Part shown: positions 33,877-42,068 of the stretch, piece after piece
Layout of the letters: each line of letters opens with the position of its first letter
Numbering within the stretch: the first letter of the stretch is position 1
Source of the DNA: Streptomyces sp. Act143
GTDB lineage: Bacteria > Actinomycetota > Actinomycetes > Streptomycetales > Streptomycetaceae
Direction: 5' to 3'
NCBI RefSeq assembly: GCF_003143935.1
Contig: NZ_QFRX01000001.1
Coordinates: forward strand, 6,163,543 to 6,227,542
DNA length: 64,000 bases
Notes under the pieces: generated by a model
The model's input: only the letters and a program-made list of their open reading frames with translations
Databases searched by the model: none
What the model was told of the DNA's origin: nothing
Program-made: the position numbers and the translations under genes

Positions 33877-35475
33877 ATGGCGGGCGAGTCGGGCCGTATG
33901 CGACGTACCGAGAGCGGGCTGCCCATCGAACCGGTCTACGGACCCGGGACCCAGGAGGGCTGGGACCCGGCGGAGAAGCTGGGCGAACCGGGTGCCTACC
34001 CCTTCACCCGGGGCGTGTACCCGACCATGTACACAGGGCGCCCCTGGACCATGCGCCAGTACGCCGGCTTCGGCACGGCGACCGAGTCCAACGCCCGCTA
34101 CCGGCAGCTCATCGCCCACGGCACGACCGGCCTCTCCGTCGCCTTCGACCTCCCCACCCAGATGGGCCACGACTCCGACGCCCCCCTCGCGCACGGTGAG
34201 GTCGGCAAGGTGGGGGTGGCGATCGACTCGGTCGACGACATGCGGGTGCTGTTCGACGGGATTCCGCTGGACCAGGTCTCCACGTCGATGACGATCAACG
34301 CCCCCGCGGCGCTGCTCCTGCTCCTCTACCAACTGGTGGCCGAGGAGCAGGGCGTACCGGCCGACCGGCTCACGGGCACGATCCAGAACGACGTCCTGAA
34401 GGAGTACATCGCGCGGGGCACGTACATCTTCCCGCCGAAGCCCTCGCTGCGGCTGACCGCCGACATCTTCAGGTACTGCCGGGCCGAGATCCCGCGGTGG
34501 AACACGATCTCGATCTCCGGCTACCACATGGCCGAGGCGGGCGCGTCCCCCGCCCAGGAGATCGCGTTCACGCTCGCCGACGGCATCGAGTACGTCCGTA
34601 CGGCGGTCGCCGCGGGCATGGACGTCGACGACTTCGCCCCCCGCCTCTCCTTCTTCTTCGTGGCCCGTACGACGATCCTTGAGGAGGTCGCCAAGTTCCG
34701 TGCCGCCCGGCGCATCTGGGCCCGGGTGATGCGGGACGAGTTCGGCGCCCGCGACCCCAAGTCGCAGATGCTGCGCTTCCACACCCAGACGGCCGGCGTC
34801 CAGCTCACCGCCCAGCAGCCGGAGGTGAACCTGGTCCGGGTCGGGGTCCAGGCCCTGGCCGCGGTGCTGGGCGGCACCCAGTCCCTGCACACCAACTCCT
34901 TCGACGAGGCGATCGCCCTGCCGACCGACAAGAGCGCGCGGCTGGCGCTGCGCACGCAGCAGGTCCTGGCGTACGAGACGGACGTCACCGCCACCGTGGA
35001 CCCCTTCGCCGGTTCGTACGTCGTCGAGCGGATGACCGACGACGTGGAGGCCGCGGCCGTCGAGCTGATGCGCCGGGTCGAGGACCTCGGCGGTGCGGTG
35101 GCGGCCATCGAGCACGGCTTCCAGAAGAACGAGATCGAACGCAGTGCCTACCGGATCGCCCAGGAGACGGACGCGGGTGACCGGGTCGTGGTCGGCGTCA
35201 ACCGCTTCCGGCTCGACGAGGAGGAGCCGTACGAGCCGCTGCGGGTGGACCCCGCGATCGAGGCCCGGCAGGCCGAGCGGCTGGCGCGGCTGCGGGCGGA
35301 ACGCGACGCGCCGGCGGTGGCCTCGGCCCTCGACGCCCTGCGCAAGGCGGCCGAGGGGGAGGACAACGTCCTGTACCCGATGCGGGAGGCGCTGCGGGCG
35401 CGGGCGACGGTGGGCGAGGTGTGCAACGCGCTGCGGGAGGTGTGGGGGACGTACGTCCCGTCGGACGCGTTCTGA
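33877..35475 (+). CDS. Methylmalonyl-CoA mutase-type large subunit, lacking a B12 domain
   Basis: This 532-residue protein contains the TIM-barrel, acyl-CoA-binding part of the B12-dependent mutases. Residues that mark methylmalonyl-CoA mutase appear at matching places: Tyr52 in YPTMYTGRPWT, Arg180 in TIQNDVLKEYIARGTYIF and His217 in SISGYHMAEAG. Isobutyryl-CoA mutase has a different residue (Gln) at the Arg site, so a dicarboxyl acyl-CoA substrate is more likely. The C-terminal cobalamin domain (DxHxxG) is absent, so a separate small subunit is required, and none is in the window. ATG 33877 is preceded by GGGAGGCGGC. Confidence 0.9.
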   Translation: MAGESGRMRRTESGLPIEPVYGPGTQEGWDPAEKLGEPGAYPFTRGVYPTMYTGRPWTMRQYAGFGTATESNARYRQLIAHGTTGLSVAFDLPTQMGHDSDAPLAHGEVGKVGVAIDSVDDMRVLFDGIPLDQVSTSMTINAPAALLLLLYQLVAEEQGVPADRLTGTIQNDVLKEYIARGTYIFPPKPSLRLTADIFRYCRAEIPRWNTISISGYHMAEAGASPAQEIAFTLADGIEYVRTAVAAGMDVDDFAPRLSFFFVARTTILEEVAKFRAARRIWARVMRDEFGARDPKSQMLRFHTQTAGVQLTAQQPEVNLVRVGVQALAAVLGGTQSLHTNSFDEAIALPTDKSARLALRTQQVLAYETDVTATVDPFAGSYVVERMTDDVEAAAVELMRRVEDLGGAVAAIEHGFQKNEIERSAYRIAQETDAGDRVVVGVNRFRLDEEEPYEPLRVDPAIEARQAERLARLRAERDAPAVASALDALRKAAEGEDNVLYPMREALRARATVGEVCNALREVWGTYVPSDAF

Positions 35476-35520
35476 GACGAGGGGGCAAGGCTGTCGTACC
35501 TTCGTGCGACACTCCTTCCC

Positions 35521-36171
35521 ATGTTCGGTGTCATCGACCTTCCCACCTACTTGGCAGGACTCGTCCTGATCGTCCTCCTGCCCGGTCCCAACTCGCTGTA
35601 CGTCCTCTCCGTCGCCGCCCGGCGCGGGGTGCGGGCCGGGTACACCGCCGCGGCGGGCGTGTGGTGCGGGGACACCGTGCTGATGACCCTGTCGGCGGCC
35701 GGGGTGGCGTCCCTCCTCCAGGCCAACGCCGTGCTGTTCGGGATCGTGAAGTACGCGGGCGCCGGGTATCTGACCTGGCTGGCGGTCGGGATGCTGCGGG
35801 CCGCGTGGGGGATGTGGCGGTCGCGCAAGGAGACCGCGGCGGCCGGGGCGGCGCCCGAGGGGGGCACCTATGAGCGGCCCTACCGCCGGGCCCTCGTGAT
35901 CAGCCTCTTCAACCCCAAGGCGATCCTCTTCTTCGTCGCCTTCTTCGTGCAGTTCGTCGATCCCGGGTACGCGTATCCGGCGCTGTCCTTCGTGGTGCTG
36001 GGAGCGTTCGCGCAGGCGGCCAGCTTCCTCTACCTGAGCGCGCTGATATTCAGCGGGACCCGGCTGGCGGACGCGTTCCGCAGGCGGAAGCGGCTGTCGG
36101 CGGGGGCCACCTCGGCCGCGGGGGCGCTGTTCCTCGGGTTCGCGGTGAAGCTGTCGCTGGCTAGCGCGTGA
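35521..36171 (+). CDS. LysE-family amino-acid exporter
   Basis: This 216-residue membrane protein has six helices. The family signature LPGPNSLYVLSVAARRGVRAGY is near the N-terminus and RALVISLFNPKAILFFVAFFVQFV in the centre. It is most like LeuE/RhtB-type translocators that export amino acids such as leucine or homoserine. The substrate is not determined. No Shine-Dalgarno is obvious before ATG 35521. The 3' end overlaps the convergent monooxygenase gene by 11 bases. Confidence 0.9.
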   Translation: MFGVIDLPTYLAGLVLIVLLPGPNSLYVLSVAARRGVRAGYTAAAGVWCGDTVLMTLSAAGVASLLQANAVLFGIVKYAGAGYLTWLAVGMLRAAWGMWRSRKETAAAGAAPEGGTYERPYRRALVISLFNPKAILFFVAFFVQFVDPGYAYPALSFVVLGAFAQAASFLYLSALIFSGTRLADAFRRRKRLSAGATSAAGALFLGFAVKLSLASA

Positions 36172-37561
36172 CGCGGGCCAGGTACTTCGCCGCCCCCTCC
36201 GGGTTCTCGCCCGCCCAGCCCACATAGCCGTCCGGGCGCACCAGGAACAGGCCCTGCCCGTACGACGCCTGCTCCTCCCCGGCGACCACCCGCACCGACT
36301 CCGGCAGCCCCGCCGGCGCTTCGGCGGCCACTGCCAGGAGGGTCCAGTGCGGCCCCCGGAACGCGTCGAAGAGCCGTACGCCGCCCAGTGTGCCGTCGGG
36401 CGCGCGGTCGCCCGCCCGCACCGGGCCGGGTGCCGTCCGGGTCTCCTCCGCCAGCGACGAGTCGCGGTATCCCAGGCCCAGTTGGCGGGTCGCCGCGCCG
36501 CGGCGGGTCTCGCCGCGGTGCACGCTGGTCGTCAGGTCGAGCATCTGCGCGGCGACGGGGCGGCGCTCCTCCTCGTAGGTGTCGAGCAGGGCCTCCGCGG
36601 CGCCCTCCGCCAGCACCGCGCCCAGCTTCCAGCCCAGGTTGTAGGCGTCCTGGACGCTGGTGTTCAGGCCCTGTCCGCCGGCCGGTGAGTGGATGTGGGC
36701 CGCATCCCCGGCGAGGAGGACGCGCCCGGAGCGGAAGCGGTCGGCGAGGGCCTGCCGGGGCCGGAAGTCCGAGGCCCAGCGGACCTCCGTCACGGCGCCC
36801 GGAGCGAGGTGCGAGCGGTCGGCGACGACCTTGCGGACGCCGTCGGGGGAGACGTCCACGGCCGCGCCCTCCGGGAACTGGGCCACGACCTGGAATTCCC
36901 CTGTCCCGGCCAGCGGGCAGATCGCGAGGAAGCCGTCGCCGTCCCCGCGCGGCGGGAAAATGTGCCAGTTGTCGCGGTCGAGGCCGGTCAGCCGTACGTC
37001 GGCGACCAGCATCGGGTTCGGGTCGACCGGCTCGCCGGTCATGGCGATGCCCAGGGCCCGCCGCACCGCCGAGCGGCCGCCGTCGGCGGCGACGGCGTAC
37101 CGGGCGCGGATGTCGGGGCCGTCCGCGCAGTGCGCGGTGACCCCGTCCGCGTCCTGCGTGAGTCCGGTGACCTCGCGGCCGAAGACGATCCGTCCGCCCA
37201 GCTCGGTCAGCCGGTCCCGCAGGATCTCCTGCGTCCGCCACTGCGGCACCATCCACGGCTCGGCGTAGGGGGAGTCCTCCGTCACCTCCACCGGGTCGAA
37301 CATCTGGTGCTCGCCCATCCGCTGGCCGTCCTGCCAGATCATCCCGACCGGAATGCGGCCGCCCATCGCGCGGATCGCGTCCAGCACGCCCAGGTCGTCG
37401 AAGACCTCCAGCGTGCGCGGCTGGAGGCCCTTGCCGCGCGAGCCCGGGAAGAGGGCCGCGGCCTTCTCCACCACCAGCGCGTCCACGCCGCGCCGCGCGA
37501 GGTCGATCCCGAGGGCGAGGCCGGTGGGTCCCGCGCCCACGATCAGGACGTCGGTGCGCAT
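36161..37561 (-). CDS. FAD-dependent aromatic monooxygenase
   Basis: This 466-residue class A flavoprotein monooxygenase (FAD_binding_3) has the N-terminal dinucleotide motif VLIVGAGPTGLALGIDLARRG, the DG motif in AVAADGGRSAVRRALG and the GD motif in VLLAGDAAHIHSPAGGQGLN. The C-terminal 90 residues look like the thioredoxin-like domain of phenol and polyketide hydroxylases. ATG 37561 (MRTDVLIVGAG) is divergent from a TetR gene, with two operator palindromes between them, so expression is probably induced by the aromatic substrate or antibiotic it oxidises. Confidence 0.9.
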   Translation of the reverse strand: MRTDVLIVGAGPTGLALGIDLARRGVDALVVEKAAALFPGSRGKGLQPRTLEVFDDLGVLDAIRAMGGRIPVGMIWQDGQRMGEHQMFDPVEVTEDSPYAEPWMVPQWRTQEILRDRLTELGGRIVFGREVTGLTQDADGVTAHCADGPDIRARYAVAADGGRSAVRRALGIAMTGEPVDPNPMLVADVRLTGLDRDNWHIFPPRGDGDGFLAICPLAGTGEFQVVAQFPEGAAVDVSPDGVRKVVADRSHLAPGAVTEVRWASDFRPRQALADRFRSGRVLLAGDAAHIHSPAGGQGLNTSVQDAYNLGWKLGAVLAEGAAEALLDTYEEERRPVAAQMLDLTTSVHRGETRRGAATRQLGLGYRDSSLAEETRTAPGPVRAGDRAPDGTLGGVRLFDAFRGPHWTLLAVAAEAPAGLPESVRVVAGEEQASYGQGLFLVRPDGYVGWAGENPEGAAKYLARVTR

Positions 37562-37579
37562 ACGACCACTCTCCTTCTC

Positions 37580-37632
37580 CTTAACGCCGTTAAGTGCCGT
37601 CGTCCACGAGCGTGCCCTTAACGCTGTTAAGG
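37580..37632. promoter_or_regulatory. Twin TetR operators between monooxygenase and regulator
   Basis: Two near-identical palindromes lie in the 79-base divergent gap: CTTAACGCCGTTAAG at 37580-37594 and CCTTAACGCTGTTAAGG at 37616-37632. Arms are 6-7 bases around a 3-base centre, and the centres are 37 bases apart. The arrangement (one operator per gene) matches the classical TetR/tetA layout. Confidence 0.82.
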
Positions 37633-37640
37633 TGTCAAGC

Positions 37641-38285
37641 GTGAGTACGGAACGCCGCGCGCCCCTCGGCCGGAAACGGGTCGCCGAGACCGCCCTGAAG
37701 CTGCTGAACGAACTGGGCCTGGACGGCCTGACCCTGCGTGCCATCGCCAACGAGCTCGACGTCAAGGCGCCCGCCCTGTACTGGCACTTCAAGGACAAGC
37801 AGGCGCTGCTCGACGAGATGGCGACGGAGATGTACCGCCGGATGATCGCCGGGACCGCACTGGATCCCGGCGACACCTGGCAGGAGCGGCTGCTGAAGTC
37901 CAACCGCGGACTGCGCGCCGCCCTGCTCGGCTACCGCGACGGCGCCAAGGTCTTCAGCGGCTCACGCTTCACGAGCCTCGTGCACGTGGAGGCGATGGAG
38001 GACAACCTGCGCCTGTTCACGACCGCGGGCTTCACACTCGCCCAGGCGGTCCGCGCGACCTCGACGACGTACGCCTACACCCTCGGCTTCGTCATCGAGG
38101 AGCAGGGCGTGGAGCCGCTGCCGGGTGAGCGCAGGGAAGGGTACGACGTCGAGGAACGGGCCCGCCGCATGGCCGACTTCCCCCTGTCGGCCGCGGCGGG
38201 GAGGGAGATCTTCACGGACTTCGACGCGCACTTCGAGGAGGGGCTGGCCGTCGTCGTCGCGGGCATCGAGGCCCGGTACCGCTGA
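37641..38285 (+). CDS. TetR-family repressor with TetR_C-type ligand domain
   Basis: This 214-residue regulator has an N-terminal helix-turn-helix (KRVAETALKLLNELGLDGLTLRAIANELDVKAPALYWHFKDKQALL) and a C-terminal domain of the tetracycline-repressor type (EAMEDNLRLFTTAGFTLAQAVRATSTTYAYTLGFVIEEQ). GTG 37641 (VSTERRAPLG) is chosen because the upstream GTG at 37632 overlaps the operator. It very likely represses itself and the divergent monooxygenase gene. Confidence 0.92.
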   Translation: MSTERRAPLGRKRVAETALKLLNELGLDGLTLRAIANELDVKAPALYWHFKDKQALLDEMATEMYRRMIAGTALDPGDTWQERLLKSNRGLRAALLGYRDGAKVFSGSRFTSLVHVEAMEDNLRLFTTAGFTLAQAVRATSTTYAYTLGFVIEEQGVEPLPGERREGYDVEERARRMADFPLSAAAGREIFTDFDAHFEEGLAVVVAGIEARYR

Positions 38286-38287
38286 TC

Positions 38288-39175
38288 TCAGGCCCGGCTC
38301 GCCAGCGTGCGGCGCACCGCCCGGGTGACGATCGGCGGCAGCAGGTCCACCGCGACCCGGCGGACGGGCGACCGGCGACGCGCCGGTGCGGGGGCCGGCT
38401 CCGGTGCCGGCTCCACGTAATGCCGTGACTTCGGGAACTCCACCGGCCGCATCCCCTTCGCGCGCGCCCGCACCAGCCGGTGCCCCGCCGCCTCCTGCAC
38501 GCTCAGCCCGCAGTCCGCCCGCCCCCTGAGCATCTCCAGCAGCTCCTCCTGCACCGCCCCGGGGTCGCCCCACGTCCCGTACAGCTTCTGCGTGCTGAGG
38601 CATACCGGCCGCAACCCCCGGTTCAGCACCGCCTCCCACACCGCCACCGACACCCCCGGCGTGTGCTCGGAGCGGAAGTCGTCGAGGACCACGATCCCGT
38701 CGGGAACCAGCAACTCCCGTGCCGCGCCGATGTCGTCGCGGACGTGCTCGTACAGGTGCGAGGCGTCGATGTGCACGAACCGGCAGCTCCGCGGGGCGAC
38801 CTCGGACGGGACCACCGAGCTGGGCGCCTCGATCACGCGAGGCAGCTCGTCGTGGAAGGAGAGGTAGTTGCGCTCGAACGCCCGCCGGGTCAGGGAGCCG
38901 TACGACTTCGCCGTCTCGGCCCTGTTCGCCCCGTCCGGCGCCTCCCCGCCGAACAGGTCGCAGACCGTGAACCGCTCGTCGCCGCGCCGGTGCCGGCCGA
39001 GCAGGATCGCGCTCTTGCCCAGGTAGGCGCCCAGCTCCAGCAGGTCGCCCTGGAGGCCCCGCGCCCGCTGGCGGTCGAGGAACCAGGTGAACAGCATCTG
39101 GTCGAGCGGCGGGAACCAGCCGGGCACGTCGCTGAGTTCGCCGGGGTACGTGTACGTCTGCTGTGGGTTTGCCAT
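38288..39175 (-). CDS. Class I SAM-dependent methyltransferase at the edge of the glycopolymer locus
   Basis: This 295-residue soluble protein has a Rossmann methyltransferase core: motif I in GDLLELGAYLGKSAILLG, an acidic strand end in FTVCDLFGGEAPDG and FVHIDASHLYEHVRDDI. The C-terminal 40 residues are basic and proline-rich (PAPEPAPAPARRRSPVRRV). ATG 39175 has AGGAATG upstream. It lies just downstream of the acyltransferase gene. A role as sugar O-methyltransferase is inferred from context. Confidence 0.8.
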   Translation of the reverse strand: MANPQQTYTYPGELSDVPGWFPPLDQMLFTWFLDRQRARGLQGDLLELGAYLGKSAILLGRHRRGDERFTVCDLFGGEAPDGANRAETAKSYGSLTRRAFERNYLSFHDELPRVIEAPSSVVPSEVAPRSCRFVHIDASHLYEHVRDDIGAARELLVPDGIVVLDDFRSEHTPGVSVAVWEAVLNRGLRPVCLSTQKLYGTWGDPGAVQEELLEMLRGRADCGLSVQEAAGHRLVRARAKGMRPVEFPKSRHYVEPAPEPAPAPARRRSPVRRVAVDLLPPIVTRAVRRTLASRA

Positions 39176-39240
39176 GAGACATTCCTGCTCGCTGGGCGCC
39201 CGGCAAACTGGCCCGCAGCGGAACGCCGGATGAACAAACC

Positions 39241-40359
39241 TCAGCGGGCCTTGGCCAGCGCCGCGCGCAGCCTCGGCGTGAGCGGCCTCTCCACGTACCG
39301 GTTCAGCAGCCAGGCCAGCACCAGCATCGCCACGACCGTCAGGCCGAAGGCCGCCGCCGACGGCAGCCCGAGCCCGATGTGCAGGGCGTGGATCACCACC
39401 CAGCCGAGGTGCTCGTGGACCAGGTAGAAGGGGTACGTCAGCGCCCCGGCCACGGTCAGCCAGCGCCAGTTCGCCCAGTCGAGCCAGCCCAGCGCGATCG
39501 CCGCGACCGCGAGGAAGCCGAGGGCGACCACGAGGACGATCCCGGCGGAGGAGCGGTGGGCGAACGCGTTCGGGTCGCCGGCGTTCCACAGGCCGCGCAC
39601 CGCGTAGTGCTGGCCGATGAGGAAGCTGACCCCGACGATGCCCCACGCGTACACGTCCCGCCGGTCGCGGTGGACGAGGTAGAGGCCGACACCGCCGATG
39701 AAGAAGGGCGCGTACTCGGGCATCAGCACGACGTCGAGCAGCGGCTGGTGCGCGGCCTGCGTGATCGCCGCCGCCAGCGTCCAGCCCGCGCAGAACAGGA
39801 TCACCCGGCGGCGCGAGGCACCGGGCAGCACGACGCAGAGCGCGAACAGGGCGTAGAAGCGGACCTCCGACCACAGCGTCCAGCACACCCCCAGCACCCG
39901 GTCCACGCCGAGCGGCTGCTGGAGCATCGTCAGGTTCACCAGCGCGTCGCTCGGCGAGACCGTCCGGTACGCCACCATCGGCAGGGCGAAGACGGCGGTG
40001 ACGAGCACGACCGCCGCCCAGTACGCGGGCAGCAGGCGGGACGCGCGGGACGCGAAGAACGACTTCAGGGGCCTGCCCCAGCCGCTCATGCAGATCACGA
40101 ATCCGCTGATCACGAAAAAGACCTGGACGCCGAGACAGCCGTACGAGAAATACTGGTGCAGCGTCGGGAACTGGTCCTTCGGGGAACTTCCCCAGGCCGC
40201 CGTGACATCCCCGCCCCGGCCGCCGTAGTGGTACGCGGCCACCATCAGCGCGGCCACCAGGCGCAGTCCGTCCAGGGCGCGCAGCCGGGTCCCGCGGGGC
40301 GCCGCCCGTTCCGGCCGCCGGGGTGTCCCGGTCACCTGGCGGACCGTCATCGTGGTCAC
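39241..40359 (-). CDS. Acyltransferase family 3 membrane protein
   Basis: This 372-residue integral membrane acyltransferase (OafA/NodX type) has about ten helices. Family features are LRALDGLRLVAALMVAAYHY with its conserved His, and GVQVFFVISGFVICMSGWGR. These enzymes O-acylate (often O-acetylate) surface sugars using a cytoplasmic acyl donor. The start is GTG 40359 with GAGGGGA upstream. Its position beside glycosyltransferase genes suggests modification of the same polymer. Confidence 0.9.
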   Translation of the reverse strand: MTTMTVRQVTGTPRRPERAAPRGTRLRALDGLRLVAALMVAAYHYGGRGGDVTAAWGSSPKDQFPTLHQYFSYGCLGVQVFFVISGFVICMSGWGRPLKSFFASRASRLLPAYWAAVVLVTAVFALPMVAYRTVSPSDALVNLTMLQQPLGVDRVLGVCWTLWSEVRFYALFALCVVLPGASRRRVILFCAGWTLAAAITQAAHQPLLDVVLMPEYAPFFIGGVGLYLVHRDRRDVYAWGIVGVSFLIGQHYAVRGLWNAGDPNAFAHRSSAGIVLVVALGFLAVAAIALGWLDWANWRWLTVAGALTYPFYLVHEHLGWVVIHALHIGLGLPSAAAFGLTVVAMLVLAWLLNRYVERPLTPRLRAALAKAR

Positions 40360-40604
40360 GGATATCCCCTCGACAAGCTGTTTCTGCGGTGTTCTGCGCC
40401 GTTCCTACGGGTGCACACAGGCACATTAGTCCGAATCACAGGGATGTCTTGGTTGACGACCCAACGATTAGCCGTCCGGCCCCGGTGAGTTCACCTGGAT
40501 GTCGTTTTGGATTCCTAAATTTCCCCGGAATCCCCCCACGCAGCCGTAAACCCAAGAACTCGCCTCGGATTCGGTAAGAGGTCCGAGAGAAAAACGGGAG
40601 TGCC

Positions 40605-42068
40605 ATGACGACGGTCCAGAAGAGACGTGCACGGGCGCGTGGAGGGGAACTGGACGACTGCCTGCGCGCCTGCGCGGTGCACAGCGGCAAGCTCGTCGGC
40701 AGCGTCGACCGCCGACGCGTCGAGCTCGCCGAGCAGTTGCGCAAACTCCTCGTCGTATGGGGCACCTCCGGCGCCGCAGCGCCCGCGGCCACCCCGGCGA
40801 GCGGCGCCACCGCCCTGCTCAAGCGGGCCGTGAAGGGCGCGGCCACGCCGTCGAACGGCATCCCCAACGAACTGCTCGACGCCCTCCTCGCCGTCGCCAA
40901 CAAGGCGTTGGAGTGCGGCTACGACGACGAGTTGAACCTCGCCCTCGTCATCAGCGACACCGTCCTCGCCCAGCGCAAGAACTCCCGCGCCGGCTGGCGG
41001 CTGCGCGCCCGGCTCCTGGAGACCCTCGGCGACGAGGCCGAGGCCGTCGAGGCGTACGACAAGTACCTCGCCCTCACCGACGACGACGGGTTCGGCGTCC
41101 GCGCCCGGATCGCCGGTCTGCGCGTCGCCGCCGAGAAGGAGCGCGAGCTGCTCGCCCTGCTGCGGCGGCAGAACCCGCGCGCCGAGGAGTTCACCCGCCG
41201 CGCCGCCACCGACGTCTGGGCCGAGGGCCTCGCCGCGCACGCCGTCGGGGACTGGACCGAGGCCGAGCCGCGCCTCGTGGGAGCGCTCCTCGCCCTGGCC
41301 GCCGAGGACGCCCCGGTCGCCGACCGGCAGGAACTCCTCAGCCAGTACCTGGACCTGCGGACCACCGAGTCGACCGACCTGCCCGCCCTCACCGAGGCCC
41401 TCGCCCTCTACGCCGAGCAGCGCCGCAACCGCATGCGCGGCCCCGTCGCCGACCCCACCGTCGGCGGCGTGCAGTGGATCAGCCTCGGCGAGTTCCGCAA
41501 CCGGATCGCCGGCAAGTCGATCTGCCTGATCGCCAACTCCGGTCGGGTCGGGGCCAGTTCGATGGGCGCCGAGATCGACGCGTACGACCTCGTCGTCCGC
41601 TTCAACTCGTACCGGATCGACCCGAAGCACACCGGCAGCCGCACCGACATCCACGCCACCATCCACAAGCACGGCTTCAACTGGGACCAGCGGGTCGACA
41701 CCCGGCTGGTGTTCGGCGGCATCTCCGGCGACTGGAAGTACTCCCTGCGCAACCGCCTCGTCCCCGGCGCCCAGACCTTCCTGGGAGACGAATCGCTGCG
41801 CTGGCCGGTGCGCAACATCGGCAAGCTCGGCACCGACGTCTGGTCCGGCATCCCCACCACCGGCTTCAACATGCTGTACCTGCTGGACTTCCTGGACGTC
41901 AGCCCGACCCTCGACCTGATCGGCTTCGACTTCTACGAGAGCGGCGCCTACCGCGTCCAGGAGGCCATGAAGCTCGCGATCACGTCCGTGCACGAATACA
42001 CCAGCGAGAAGGCATGGGTCATGCAGCGGGCCCAGAGCGTGACCGACCTGAGGATCTCCCTGCGATGA
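40605..42068 (+). CDS. Bacterial sialyltransferase-like GT29 glycosyltransferase
   Basis: This 487-residue soluble protein has no signal peptide. An N-terminal helical, TPR-like region (about 1-280) precedes a GT29 domain with the three sialylmotifs in order: the large motif from Cys307 (CLIANSGRVGASSMGAEID, then AYDLVVRFN), the small motif near residue 416 (GIPTTGFNMLYLLDFLD) and the very small motif at His463 (HEYTSE, i.e. HxxxxE). GT29 enzymes transfer sialic-type sugars from CMP-activated donors. The small-motif cysteine of animal enzymes is missing, as expected for a cytoplasmic enzyme. The stop overlaps the next start (ATGA). Confidence 0.85.
   Translation: MTTVQKRRARARGGELDDCLRACAVHSGKLVGSVDRRRVELAEQLRKLLVVWGTSGAAAPAATPASGATALLKRAVKGAATPSNGIPNELLDALLAVANKALECGYDDELNLALVISDTVLAQRKNSRAGWRLRARLLETLGDEAEAVEAYDKYLALTDDDGFGVRARIAGLRVAAEKERELLALLRRQNPRAEEFTRRAATDVWAEGLAAHAVGDWTEAEPRLVGALLALAAEDAPVADRQELLSQYLDLRTTESTDLPALTEALALYAEQRRNRMRGPVADPTVGGVQWISLGEFRNRIAGKSICLIANSGRVGASSMGAEIDAYDLVVRFNSYRIDPKHTGSRTDIHATIHKHGFNWDQRVDTRLVFGGISGDWKYSLRNRLVPGAQTFLGDESLRWPVRNIGKLGTDVWSGIPTTGFNMLYLLDFLDVSPTLDLIGFDFYESGAYRVQEAMKLAITSVHEYTSEKAWVMQRAQSVTDLRISLR

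Noticed and set aside
40489..40495. PHO-box-like GTTCACC (also on the minus strand at 47924-47930) as evidence for phosphate control of the polymer locus
   Set aside because: Only a single 7-base match at each site; the 11-base direct repeats needed for PhoP binding are missing.
40757..42064. Long open frame running into the GT8-pyruvyltransferase gene as an N-terminal extension
   Set aside because: It is a shadow of the GT29 gene in another frame; the true start is ATG 42065 overlapping the GT29 stop.
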